Shown here piece after piece: positions 34,720 to 42,759 of a stretch of DNA of 64,000 nucleotides. The translations under genes and the position numbers were made by a program. Within the stretch, counting starts at the first letter, position 1. Every line of letters starts with the position of its first letter. The notes beneath the pieces are model-generated. The model was not told the origin of the DNA. It was given only the letters and a program-made list of their open reading frames with translations, and searched no databases. Source of the stretch: Halobacillus mangrovi (GTDB lineage: Bacteria; Bacillota; Bacilli; Bacillales; Halobacillaceae); contig NZ_CP020772.1 of the NCBI RefSeq assembly GCF_002097535.1, positions 3,038,001 through 3,102,000 of the forward strand, written 5' to 3'.

Positions 34720-35571
34720 TTATTGTCCCGCTGGTTGAAAACCGAAGAACTCTTCTAAAGTTAATGATTGATTATGAATGTCAGTCGAAATGTCTTTCCC
34801 TACGTACCTTAAATGCCACGGTTCGTAAGTGTACCCTGTAATGGCATCTTTACCTTTAGGATAACGAATGATGAAACCATACTCATGAGCATGATTAGCC
34901 AGCCATTCACCCTCTTCTGTCTGCCTGAAGGACTGATCAAGCTGAAAGGACATTTTAGCAGAGGTTACATCCATAGCCAGGCCTGTTTGGTGCTCACTTG
35001 TACCTGGTTTCGCTGAGAAGGTATTTGCCTTCTTCTCTCCATGTTCTTCTACGTAGCCTTGAAAAATTCTTTTTTGCCGTTCATACGAACGATAGCCAGA
35101 TGCTGCGACTAGCTCCACTCCCGCTTTCTTAGCCCCAGCAAACAATTGCTCTAATTGCTTGGCGGCCTCTTCACGCATTTGTTTTTTTGGCAAGTCTTCA
35201 TCAAAATAAAAAGGAACGTCAGGAACTGTAAGATCTGGTGGAATATATCCATCTGGCAGCTTTCGCTGTTTATTTACCACCACTTGTACATTTTGTGGGT
35301 CAGCGACTACTGTTAGCCCATCCTCTGTTTTTTCTTTCTCATTTGCTTTCGATTGCTCTTGTGATTCATTGGATTGTTTTTGTTGGTTATTACTGTCTGA
35401 GTTCTCTGAATCAGCCTCATCTGGATTAAATGTCGGTTCTGCCTTTTCTTCTACCTCTTTTTTACTTGTAGAGGAAGATGCAGAAGCATTCGGTTCTTCT
35501 TGAGTAGCCCCGAATGAACAGGCGGATAGACTCAAGCTCAACACTGCCACCATTACCATATATTTTTTCAT
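34720..35571 (-). CDS. M15B D,D/L,D-carboxypeptidase lipoprotein (VanY/LdcB-like)
   Basis: Cell-wall carboxypeptidase that would trim stem peptides outside the membrane. The 283-residue precursor has a lipobox LSLSAC (Cys about 18) and a long Ser/Glu/Gln-rich linker to about residue 95. The M15 domain carries zinc motifs SEHQTGLAMDV and EPWHLRYVG and the family stretch SGYRSYERQ. D,D- or L,D-specificity cannot be told. The linker suggests it spans part of the wall. Confidence 0.92.
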   Translation of the reverse strand: MKKYMVMVAVLSLSLSACSFGATQEEPNASASSSTSKKEVEEKAEPTFNPDEADSENSDSNNQQKQSNESQEQSKANEKEKTEDGLTVVADPQNVQVVVNKQRKLPDGYIPPDLTVPDVPFYFDEDLPKKQMREEAAKQLEQLFAGAKKAGVELVAASGYRSYERQKRIFQGYVEEHGEKKANTFSAKPGTSEHQTGLAMDVTSAKMSFQLDQSFRQTEEGEWLANHAHEYGFIIRYPKGKDAITGYTYEPWHLRYVGKDISTDIHNQSLTLEEFFGFQPAGQ

Positions 35572-35729
35572 TCTTAATACCTTCCTAGTCTATGATGATA
35601 CATTTACTATAACATTTATAGGAAGAACCTGTATATGTGATTCAGGACTTAAATCACCGTTGCCACTTACATTTAATCTTTTTAGCTCAAAAAGATGCAT
35701 CCCATCTATTTGTACTTTAGCAACAAAAA

Positions 35730-35755
35730 AAAGCCACTGAACAAACAGTGGCTTT
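35730..35755 (-). terminator. Terminator of the IDEAL-domain gene
   Basis: Ten-bp stem AAAGCCACTG / CAGTGGCTTT, six-base loop, long T-run on the minus strand. Confidence 0.9.
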
Positions 35756-35765
35756 ACCTTATAAG

Positions 35766-36008
35766 TTATTCCCAAGTATAGGGTTGATACTGTAAACTTA
35801 AACGTTCAAATGCTTCACGGTCATTGTTATCGATTGCCTCGTTGATTTCTTCATCGAGACGATCTTTATTGAACTCAAAACTCAACTGATCCAATAGAAG
35901 ACGTGAAGCTAACTGAATACCAAAGGACAATTCTCTTTTTGCGGTAATCTCTCTACCTTTATATTCGGGGTCGCGGCGGATAACATAGACCATCTTTTGC
36001 TTTCTCAT
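35766..36008 (-). CDS. IDEAL-domain protein (YhzC-like)
   Basis: An 80-residue protein ending in an IDEAL-type helix pair: LLDQLSFEFNKDRLDEEINEAIDNNDREAFERLSLQY. IDEAL domains occur in small Bacillus proteins such as YpiB and YhzC; some bind the SecA/ComK/degradation machinery, but their roles are poorly defined. A GGGGGTATTCTC site precedes the ATG. Single-gene unit with its own terminator. Confidence 0.78.
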   Translation of the reverse strand: MRKQKMVYVIRRDPEYKGREITAKRELSFGIQLASRLLLDQLSFEFNKDRLDEEINEAIDNNDREAFERLSLQYQPYTWE

Positions 36009-36175
36009 GAGAATACCCCCTTCATGCTTTTTTCCATTATGCAGGATTTTAATCTATTTCGCAATAAGTTTTCTGAATATTTAGTATTATAATTCCCACT
36101 TTTCTATTTTTTAAACCTCTAAAGTCTATTCTGATAGTATTTGAGAGACTTAAAAAATAGAAAAATTTACAAAAT

Positions 36176-36209
36176 AAAAAATTCCTCCTTCTATAAGGAG
36201 GAATTTTTT
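36176..36209 (-). terminator. Terminator of wrbA
   Basis: Fifteen-bp perfect stem AAAAAATTCCTCCTT / AAGGAGGAATTTTTT, loop CTAT. Confidence 0.92.
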
Positions 36210-36225
36210 ATTAGAAACTTACATA

Positions 36226-36840
36226 TTATTGGGCAAATTTAGAAGCTATATCTAATGTACGGTTTACTTGGTGTTTTACAGCGCCTTTCGCTGCTTCCTC
36301 ATCGTCTTTGATGTTCGCTTCGCCGTCCACACTTACACTTGTACCGTAAGGATTCCCGCCAGCGGCAAACAAGGATTCATCTGTATATCCAGGGGCTGCG
36401 ATAATTGCACCCCAGTGGAACATTGTTGTGTAAAGGTTAAGAAGAGTAGCCTCTTGGCCCCCATGCGGGTTTTGGGCAGAAGTCATAGCACTTACGACTT
36501 TATTAATGAGCTTCCCTTGGAACCACAAGCCGCCTGTCATATCTAAGAATTGTTTCATTTGAGCAGGTACATTTCCAAATCGTGTTGGGGCACTAAAAAT
36601 GATAGCATCCGCCCAATCTAAATCATCTACTTTTGCTTCAGGTACGGCATCCTTAGTTGCTAAGTAATGTTCTTTCCAGGCAGGGTTCTGTTCAATAGCT
36701 TCCATTGGCGCTGTTTCCGGAACACGCACGAGCTTCACTTCAGCACCAGCTGACTCTGCAGCTTCTTGTGCCCATTGAGCCATCTTGTAATTCGTTCCTG
36801 TAGAACTGTAATAAACAATTGCTAATTTGACGTTTGCCAT
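36226..36840 (-). CDS. wrbA: WrbA, NAD(P)H:quinone oxidoreductase type IV
   Basis: A 204-residue flavodoxin-fold FMN enzyme that reduces quinones by two electrons and limits oxidative damage. The FMN phosphate loop YYSSTGTNYKMA is at residues 10-21, and the later binding segments are SAPTRFGNVPAQMKQFLD and AMTSAQNPHGGQEATLLNLYTT. The ATG at 36840 follows GAAGGAGAG by 6 nt. A SigB-like promoter upstream suggests general-stress induction. Confidence 0.94.
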   Translation of the reverse strand: MANVKLAIVYYSSTGTNYKMAQWAQEAAESAGAEVKLVRVPETAPMEAIEQNPAWKEHYLATKDAVPEAKVDDLDWADAIIFSAPTRFGNVPAQMKQFLDMTGGLWFQGKLINKVVSAMTSAQNPHGGQEATLLNLYTTMFHWGAIIAAPGYTDESLFAAGGNPYGTSVSVDGEANIKDDEEAAKGAVKHQVNRTLDIASKFAQ

Positions 36841-36915
36841 GAAGATCTCTCCTTCTTTCATTTATTCTCCTCAGTATTGTTACCGAAGATAAAGAGTAGG
36901 ATTCACAAAAAGTAT

Positions 36916-36941
36916 ATACCCATTAACTAAAAAACTCAAAC
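36916..36941 (-). promoter_or_regulatory. SigB-like promoter of wrbA
   Basis: Minus strand GTTTGA (36941-36936), 14-bp spacer, GGGTAT (36921-36916). This matches the SigB consensus GTTTAA-N13/14-GGGTAT at 11 of 12 positions and lies about 75 bp before the wrbA start. Confidence 0.65.
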
Positions 36942-37128
36942 TAAAGATTCTTTAATTCAAGATATTTAATGAAACCTTTTCATTTGGTCAAGATTATTTG
37001 AATAAGGGCAAAGATCATAACCATACTCAAGCTATCTGTACAGGGAAAGCTTTTTTTCTCTAGACTCAACAGGATATCCTTTGGTAAGCTATATCAAGCT
37101 TTTACAAGAAAACTCGGAGGTTCGTCAC

Positions 37129-38007
37129 ATGAGTGAATATGAAAATTTAAAGATGGGTGAAAAAGGGGCTTGGGTTAGTATCGTCGCCTATTTAGCATTA
37201 GCCGCTACGAAACTGATCATTGCTCACTACGGTCACTCTGAAGCACTAAGAGCTGATGGGTTGAACAATACAACCGATGTTATCGCCTCTATTGCCGTGC
37301 TGGTCGGACTAAAAATCTCCAGAAAACCACCTGACGAAGATCATCATTATGGCCATTTTCGTGCTGAAACGATCGCCTCTCTTGTTGCGGCCTTCATTAT
37401 GATGACAGTAGGAATTGAAGTCATTATCGGCACTGTACAAGACATCATCAACCAGCGCACCAATGAACCCTCCATTCTGACAGCCTGGACAGCACTAGCT
37501 GCCGCTCTAATTATGTTTGCGGTTTACCGGTATAATCTAAGACTATCAAAGAAGGTAAATAGTAAAGCTCTATATGCTGCAGCCCAAGATAACCGTTCGG
37601 ATGCTTTAGTAAGTATAGGTGCTGCGATTGGTATTTTCGGAGCTCAATTCGGTGTGTTTTGGTTAGATCCCTTAGCTGGTCTGATTGTGGGGTTAATCAT
37701 TTGTAAAACGGCCTGGGATATATTTAAAGATGCCACACATAGTTTGACAGATGGTTTTGATGAAGAAGAAATTGAAAGCATCCGAGGGACTATTGCTGCT
37801 CATTCTGATGTTTGGGCAGTCATTGATGTAAAAGGACGCCTGCAAGGGAATCAAACATTGGTAGAAGCAACGATTCATGTGAATCCTGATATTACGATTC
37901 AACAAGGGCATGAAATCACGGATGAAGTAGAGGATCTTCTGGAAAAGGAACACGGAATCTCGTATGCACACATTCATATCGAACCATACGAAAGCGGAGA
38001 ATCATGA
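37129..38007 (+). CDS. Cation diffusion facilitator family transporter
   Basis: A 292-residue metal/proton antiporter with about six spans in the first 200 residues and a soluble C-terminal domain of about 85 residues. Typical site residues occur in ALRADGLNNTTDVIAS and, in helix 5, ALYAAAQDNRSDALVS, where CDFs have the HxxxD/DxxxD zinc or manganese site; the Asn/Asp mix suits Mn or Fe more than Zn, by inference. The C-terminus HIHIEPYESGES is His/Glu-rich. The ATG at 37129 follows CGGAGG; an upstream in-frame start has no site. Confidence 0.9.
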   Translation: MSEYENLKMGEKGAWVSIVAYLALAATKLIIAHYGHSEALRADGLNNTTDVIASIAVLVGLKISRKPPDEDHHYGHFRAETIASLVAAFIMMTVGIEVIIGTVQDIINQRTNEPSILTAWTALAAALIMFAVYRYNLRLSKKVNSKALYAAAQDNRSDALVSIGAAIGIFGAQFGVFWLDPLAGLIVGLIICKTAWDIFKDATHSLTDGFDEEEIESIRGTIAAHSDVWAVIDVKGRLQGNQTLVEATIHVNPDITIQQGHEITDEVEDLLEKEHGISYAHIHIEPYESGES

Positions 38008-38061
38008 ACCTCCTCCTACCAAAGCCTAGTTATTCTGAAGACTCAGTCTTGAGATTCTATT

Positions 38062-38356
38062 GGGTCCGTTTAGGAAAAGGGATAGGGCTGGCGGGTAAGC
38101 GACTCGGCCAGCTTCATCGCCCAGACACTCGCGTCATAAGCAGATCATCAACGGAATAAAAAAGCATATTCCTTTTGATGGTCTGCTTATGCGAGTCGTG
38201 TCTACCGGGGCGATTCCGCATTTGAACACTTTTCTGCGGGGGAACTGGCAAGCCTCCTTAGTCGCTGCGCTCCCTGTGGGGTCTTGCCTAGAACCTTCTC
38301 CCACGGGAGTCTCGCCGTTCCCCCTCCACCCTACCCATTCAGAGATGAACGGACCC
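38062..38356 (-). repeat. A module, locus 4 (with 100-bp-scale insertion)
   Basis: 295 bp between intact ends GGGTCCGTT / AACGGACCC. The right part of the core (CGGGGGAACTGGCAAGCCTCC onward) is normal; the left part is displaced by foreign hairpin sequence. Confidence 0.85.
38116..38214. repeat. Nested 99-bp hairpin element inside the A module (type C)
   Basis: Two arms of about 45 bp pair with few mismatches: ATCGCCC..GACAC..TCGC, CATAAGCAGATCATCAA and GGAATA on the left have their complements on the right. It resembles an independent small palindromic element inserted in the repeat. Confidence 0.8.
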
Positions 38357-38406
38357 CTCTACGGTCAGCATGAGTATTTAGAATCTGCGACGTTCTAGGT
38401 TGGGAG

Positions 38407-38576
38407 GTTTCCGTTGAAGTGGACAGAAGAAGGAGGTCCGGGAAATGGTTCGCTTTCCGTGGGAGTCCGGTGAGCTTCCTCAGGCTCCACCTTGCGGGAT
38501 CTCACCATGCACTCTATTCCCACAGGAGTCTCGCCATTTCCCGAACCTCCTTACGATAATTTGGAAGAAAGGAAAC
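38407..38576 (-). repeat. B module, locus 4 (full length)
   Basis: 170 bp; ends GTTTCCGTT / GGAAAC with inner arms AGGAGGTCCGGGAAATGG / CCATTTCCCGAACCTCCT. Confidence 0.87.
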
Positions 38577-38721
38577 GCGCTGGAAGGGGTCGACACCTTT
38601 ACTTTCTTTTCATAATGAAGATACGCTGCAGAACCTTTTGATAGACCTACTTCCTTTTCCAGACCATTCTTTTGTAAGAATACCTCTATTTAAAATAAGC
38701 AAACGGTAGAATGAACATGAG

Positions 38722-38764
38722 AAAAGGGAAACGATGAGCTGAAGTCTCACCGTTTCCCTTTTTA
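38722..38764 (-). terminator. Terminator of the GNAT gene
   Basis: Seventeen-bp stem with one mismatch (AAAAGGGAAACG.TGAG / CTCA.CGTTTCCCTTTT), then TTTTCTCATG-type A/T sequence. Confidence 0.78.
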
Positions 38765-38775
38765 TTGAAAACAAA

Positions 38776-39309
38776 TCATGAAGTTGTCTGAGTTAATTGA
38801 TCGATATTCTTCCATCCGTAAGCCGTTTCCTCATAGGTCCCTTGACCAATCGTCACTTTTTCCGCTTCAACCGGATGGGCGCCCATTTTTGAATAAAATT
38901 GACTTGAAGGGTTGTTTGTCAGAACCCAAACAAGAAGAGACTGATACCCAGCTTCTTTCATCTTTTTTGAGAAGGATTCAAGAAGCTTTCTTCCGTATCC
39001 TTTCCCTTGAAATTCGTCGAGCAGGTAAATAGCATACACTTCTCCATCATAGTTATAACTTTTCGTACGTTCTTTTCCACCTGAAACAAAACCGACGACT
39101 TCCTTTTCTTCATTCTCTATGACTAATGCAATTTGTCCGTTTACAGGCTTTCTCAATACGGTTTCCCATAGAGCCATCCGATTTTCCAGAGTGATATTCC
39201 CCAAATCTCTCTCATCAATCAAATCTTTGTATGTAGACTTCCAACTGCATAAATGGATATTCGCAATGGTTTCGGCATCTTCAAAGCGTGCTTCTCTGAC
39301 TTCAGGCAT
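38776..39309 (-). CDS. GNAT family N-acetyltransferase
   Basis: A 177-residue acetyltransferase. The acetyl-CoA pyrophosphate loop is QGKGYGRKLL (motif A, Q/RxxGxG/A) within YAIYLLDEFQGKGYGRKL; motif B follows as NPSSQFYSKMGA. It has a near paralogue at 42758-43282 (same SWKSTYK and YAIYLL segments). The acceptor is unknown. The ATG at 39309 has AGAGGAG just upstream. Confidence 0.87.
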   Translation of the reverse strand: MPEVREARFEDAETIANIHLCSWKSTYKDLIDERDLGNITLENRMALWETVLRKPVNGQIALVIENEEKEVVGFVSGGKERTKSYNYDGEVYAIYLLDEFQGKGYGRKLLESFSKKMKEAGYQSLLVWVLTNNPSSQFYSKMGAHPVEAEKVTIGQGTYEETAYGWKNIDQLTQTTS

Positions 39310-39392
39310 AACTCCTCTTCCCTTCTGTAGCATCTTCTATAGTTATTTTAACAGAAAAGATGGCACCCCGCTTGTGGCACCATCTATTTCTT

Positions 39393-39833
39393 CTAACATT
39401 GAAAACTTGAAATCAGACTTGTGTCTAATCCTGTATAAACCCATTGTCTCCGTCTACGCTGCCATCGATAACCAGCCACTGACGTTCTTCCTATGAACAT
39501 AGGGTAGAACCAGAATGACCGTCCATTCTCTAGTCTCACCCAGGTGTATCTGTACAAACATCCAAATAGAGAGCCAGGGTCAACAGCATATGCGCTTGGT
39601 CCCTGCGATTGAGGCGGCACTAATGGCGGTGGAGGAAGTTGACCTCCTTGAGGTCCTCCAAATGGAGGCGGTCCTCCTGGGGGTCCTCCCTGACCTGGGC
39701 CTGGTCCCTGCCCTGGACCTCCACCTATGAATCCGCCCAATCCCTGACCCGGGCCTCCACCAAACCCGCCTCCTGGTCCTTGACCAGGTCCACCAAAGAA
39801 CTGGCCAAAAGGAAAGCCTTGTTGTCGATGCAT
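39393..39833 (-). CDS. Gly/Pro-rich protein with conserved C-terminal domain
   Basis: A 146-residue protein. The first about 80 residues are a low-complexity run of PGQGPG and GGP units; the last 60 are a compact aromatic/basic domain (GCLYRYTWVRLENGRSFWFYPMFIGRTSVAGYRW, then QRRRRQWVYTGLD) ending in Cys. Bacilli have similar proteins with variable repetitive fronts; a spore-surface or envelope role is a guess. No signal peptide is visible. AAAGGAA lies before the ATG at 39833. Confidence 0.72.
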   Translation of the reverse strand: MHRQQGFPFGQFFGGPGQGPGGGFGGGPGQGLGGFIGGGPGQGPGPGQGGPPGGPPPFGGPQGGQLPPPPLVPPQSQGPSAYAVDPGSLFGCLYRYTWVRLENGRSFWFYPMFIGRTSVAGYRWQRRRRQWVYTGLDTSLISSFQC

Positions 39834-39894
39834 AACGATCAATTCCTTTCTCGGAAGTATCCCTATACGATATGCACCTAATAGGCAGGTGTGC

Positions 39895-40188
39895 TTATAA
39901 AGTAAGAAGAAAGACGGAAAGGATTGCTCCTATAACAACAAAAATAATATGAATGTTAAGCCATGCTAATAATACGGCAACAAGCCCAGCAATCACCCCA
40001 ATTTGTGGTGCATCCGGCTTCACTGACATAACTCCTGGAAAAATCAGTGCTCCAAGCGCCGCATATGGAATTGCATTCAACCATCGATCGACCCACGGAG
40101 GAAAATGAATAAAATCTACGATGAAGGCGGGTAAAAAACGAGGCACAGCGGTCACAATTGCCATTCCGATAATCATCCAAATCATCAT
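39895..40188 (-). CDS. azlD: AzlD family branched-chain amino acid exporter subunit
   Basis: A 97-residue protein with three to four hydrophobic segments and the family stretch AIVTAVPRFLPAFIVDF near residue 10-25 and IPYAALGALIFPGVM in the middle. AzlD works with AzlC to export branched-chain amino acids or analogues. Its start overlaps the azlC stop by 4 bp (ATGA), so the two are coupled. Confidence 0.92.
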   Translation of the reverse strand: MMIWMIIGMAIVTAVPRFLPAFIVDFIHFPPWVDRWLNAIPYAALGALIFPGVMSVKPDAPQIGVIAGLVAVLLAWLNIHIIFVVIGAILSVFLLTL

Positions 40189-40922
40189 TGTTCTTCCTCC
40201 TCACCTCTTAAGATCCATATGCCGCTAAACCCGCCTGCAACTGTACCGATAACAATCGCCCAGCCTTGGTTCATACCAAATGACTGACATACGTAATTGA
40301 CAGCCATCGCTGCAATCGCAATGAATGCGATCCTGTAATGCTTTTTCACAGACGGTACAAGCAGGCCGATAAACATCGCATATAAGGCTACACCCATACT
40401 CTCGCTCAATCGAGGAGGCATGATATCACCGAGTATCCCTCCTGCGAATGAACCTCCTACCCAGGACACATAAGCCGTTAAAATAAGAGCTGTATAAAAG
40501 TAAGCACCATAATCTTCTTTTGCCTCTTTCCTGTAGAGTGCTGATACGGTGAACGTTTCGTCCGTAAGTCCAAGTGTGAGGGGAAGTTTAGCACGTAAAG
40601 CAATATTTTTTAATCGATTGACAAAAGATAGACTCATAACAAAATGGCGGAAATTCAACACAAAGGTGGCGATGATAATTTCACCCATCCCCGTTCCTGC
40701 AGCGACCATTCCAACTGCGAGAAACTGTGCAGCCCCTGCAAAAACAAGCACGCTCATTAGCGTCAATTCAACTGTAGTCATTCCGGATTGATTGGCTAAA
40801 ACTCCGTAAGTCAGCGCAATAGGAAAATACCCCAGCATGATAGGAAAACCTGCCATTACTCCTCGTTTGACCATATGTAAACGACCTTCGGAATTCGTTT
40901 GATTTATCACATGTGTCTGCAC
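40185..40922 (-). CDS. azlC: AzlC family branched-chain amino acid exporter subunit
   Basis: A 245-residue permease with about seven spans. The family signature GVMAGFPIMLGYFPIALTYGVLA is at about residues 21-43, and LGLTDETFTVS in the cytoplasmic loop is also typical. A GTG start at 40922 follows GGAGGGG by 6 nt. Coupled to azlD. Leucine-analogue export is known for the B. subtilis pair; other substrates are possible. Confidence 0.92.
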   Translation of the reverse strand: MQTHVINQTNSEGRLHMVKRGVMAGFPIMLGYFPIALTYGVLANQSGMTTVELTLMSVLVFAGAAQFLAVGMVAAGTGMGEIIIATFVLNFRHFVMSLSFVNRLKNIALRAKLPLTLGLTDETFTVSALYRKEAKEDYGAYFYTALILTAYVSWVGGSFAGGILGDIMPPRLSESMGVALYAMFIGLLVPSVKKHYRIAFIAIAAMAVNYVCQSFGMNQGWAIVIGTVAGGFSGIWILRGEEEEQ

Positions 40923-41008
40923 ACGTCTCCCCTCCTGTTTATAAAATTTACACTATTATACACAATTCAGGAGTAAAATGAGAAGTATAGAGAATTAGTA
41001 TAAAAGGA

Positions 41009-41038
41009 TTGACAATTTACCGCTCTTTCTCTTATCAT
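41009..41038 (+). promoter_or_regulatory. SigA promoter of the T-box operon
   Basis: TTGACA (41009-41014), 18-bp spacer, TATCAT (41033-41038); predicted start about 41045, giving a 265-nt leader. Confidence 0.7.
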
Positions 41039-41064
41039 AGAGTTACTTCAACACATAAAAGCGT

Positions 41065-41290
41065 TTAAGTAGAAAAGAATAGATAACCGTATCCTGAATA
41101 CCGCAGTAAAAGGCTATCTGGCAGTAGAAGAGACAGAGTGGATGGTGAAAACTCTGGCCGTAAGTCTTTGAATTACAGTATTCGTTTTATAGTGATACAC
41201 CAATGAAGTGGGTAAATTCGATTACCAACAAGGGTGGTACCGCGGAGCTTAAGCTTCGTCCCTAGCTTTTAGGGGCGAAGCTTTATTTAT
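41065..41290 (+). promoter_or_regulatory. T-box riboswitch with a tyrosine (UAC) specifier
   Basis: The T-box sequence AAGGGTGGTACCGCGG is at 41230-41245. Stem I closes with GAATAC (41096-41101) and GTATTC (41178-41183). The specifier loop just before the latter reads TAC followed by A (41174-41177), the codon for tyrosine; AGTAAAA on the other side is the usual purine motif. The TGGT bulge would pair with a tRNA ending ACCA, as tRNA-Tyr does. Uncharged tRNA-Tyr should favour read-through. A minor alternative reading of the specifier is TTA. Confidence 0.9.
41251..41284 (+). terminator. T-box terminator hairpin
   Basis: AAGCTTCGTCCCTA pairs with TAGGGGCGAAGCTT (one G-U) and is followed by TATTT; it competes with the antiterminator containing the T-box sequence. 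Confidence 0.88.
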
Positions 41291-41309
41291 GGTATAAGGA
41301 GGAACTGCA

Positions 41310-42722
41310 ATGCTGCATCTACAGCCAAAAAAACTACCTGGCGTTATCGAAGCAAGTCTTTTATTAGTTATTACGATTGGAATCATAAGCTATTTTATTA
41401 TAGAAATCCAAAGCGTTCCACATGTTCCTATTTTATTAGGAATACTACTCATGATTGGCTACGGATTCTTCAAAAGAATGTCATTCAAAGACTTACAATA
41501 TGGAATGGTACAAGGAGCTCAGACAGGGATGGGAGCTGTTCTCTTATTCTTCTTAATCGGGATCCTCATCTCAAGTTGGATGGCCAGTGGGACGATTCCT
41601 GTCTTGATGGATGCTGCCTTTTCATTAGCTGGTGGTCCTTGGTTCCTGGCTATTACATTTGCAGTTACTGCCATTGTGGGTGTTGCGTTAGGAAGTTCAT
41701 TTACAACCGCAGCCACTGTTGGAGTAGCTTTGATAGGCGTTGCTCAATCAATGGATGTTTCTCTTGCGATGACAGCTGGAGCCATCGTATCTGGAGCTTT
41801 CTTCGGTGATAAGATGTCACCATTATCTGATACAACCAACTTAGCTTCTACTGTCGTTGATGTAGATTTATTCGATCATATAAAAAACATGTCCTGGACC
41901 ACTGTTCCCGCCTTTATCATTACATTTATTTTATTCATCATCCTTTCTCCACAGCAGAGTGCAGAAAGTGAACAGCTATCGAATTTTCAAAACGGGCTGG
42001 CAGAAGCAGGTTTAATTCACTGGAGTTCTTGGCTCCCTCTACTTGTTCTTGTAGGATTAACGGTAGCAAAAAAGCCTGCTTTTATATCTCTTGCTGCCAG
42101 CAGCATCATCGCTACGTTAATCGCAGGATTGAGAGGAGTTCTTGGCTGGGGAGCTCTGTGGGGTACTTGGTTTGACGGATTTACTGCTGAGACAAGCAGT
42201 GATGTAGTCAACGACCTACTCACACGAGGCGGCATGAACAGTATGCTCTTTACCGTATCTCTTGTTATTTTGGCACTAGCTCTTGGAGGTCTTTTCTTCA
42301 TTACAGGTGTCATCCCTGCTATACTTCAAAAAGTCCAGCACGGATTGAAATCCGTAAGGTCAGCGACCTTATCTACGGCATTCACAGCTATAGGAATTAA
42401 CATTGCCATTGGTGAACAGTACTTGTCCATCCTGCTTACAGGAGAGGCCTATCAGGATATTTATAAAAAAGCCAATTTAGCGAGGAAAAACCTATCCAGA
42501 ACCTTAGAGGACGCTGGAACTGTCATTAATCCGCTCGTACCATGGAGTGTATGTGGCGTCTTTCTTTCCGGAGTACTTGGGGTACCGGTACTTGATTATT
42601 TGCCTTTCGCTTTCTTTTGTCTATTAAGTCCGATCCTTACGATTCTTTTCGGTATCACAGGAAAAACCTTGACTCCGAATTCTTCAGAACAAAACAAACC
42701 ATTGAAAAAAGTAGTGAATTAA
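41310..42722 (+). CDS. NhaC-family transporter, probable tyrosine transporter
   Basis: A 470-residue permease with 11-12 hydrophobic segments. NhaC hallmarks are ALGSSFTTAATVGVALIGV and GAFFGDKMSPLSDTTNLA. The family is annotated as Na+/H+ antiporters, but this gene sits behind a tyrosine T-box, as recalled for B. subtilis YheL, for which tyrosine transport was proposed. The regulation is stronger evidence for substrate than the family name. AAGGAGG precedes the ATG. Confidence 0.88.
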   Translation: MLHLQPKKLPGVIEASLLLVITIGIISYFIIEIQSVPHVPILLGILLMIGYGFFKRMSFKDLQYGMVQGAQTGMGAVLLFFLIGILISSWMASGTIPVLMDAAFSLAGGPWFLAITFAVTAIVGVALGSSFTTAATVGVALIGVAQSMDVSLAMTAGAIVSGAFFGDKMSPLSDTTNLASTVVDVDLFDHIKNMSWTTVPAFIITFILFIILSPQQSAESEQLSNFQNGLAEAGLIHWSSWLPLLVLVGLTVAKKPAFISLAASSIIATLIAGLRGVLGWGALWGTWFDGFTAETSSDVVNDLLTRGGMNSMLFTVSLVILALALGGLFFITGVIPAILQKVQHGLKSVRSATLSTAFTAIGINIAIGEQYLSILLTGEAYQDIYKKANLARKNLSRTLEDAGTVINPLVPWSVCGVFLSGVLGVPVLDYLPFAFFCLLSPILTILFGITGKTLTPNSSEQNKPLKKVVN

Positions 42723-42728
42723 CGATCG

Positions 42729-42759
42729 AAAGGGAGTCTTTTTCAGAAGACTCCCTTTT
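42729..42759. terminator. Bidirectional terminator after the NhaC-family gene
   Basis: Twelve-bp stem AAAGGGAGTCTT / AAGACTCCCTTT, loop TTTCAG, A/T-rich on both sides. Confidence 0.88.

Larger units (their letters stand above)
38028..38576. mobile_element. Composite repeat locus 4 (A and B both reverse, A interrupted)
   Basis: It fills the convergent gap between the CDF gene and the GNAT gene. Left outer motif TTATTCTGAAGACTCAGTCT is clear; no right one was found. It is the only locus where B is flipped relative to A, and its A module carries a nested hairpin. A 50-bp spacer separates the modules. Confidence 0.65.

Noticed and set aside
38028..38576. Intact insertion sequence at locus 4
   Set aside because: No transposase-sized open frame; only palindromic repeat modules and a nested hairpin.
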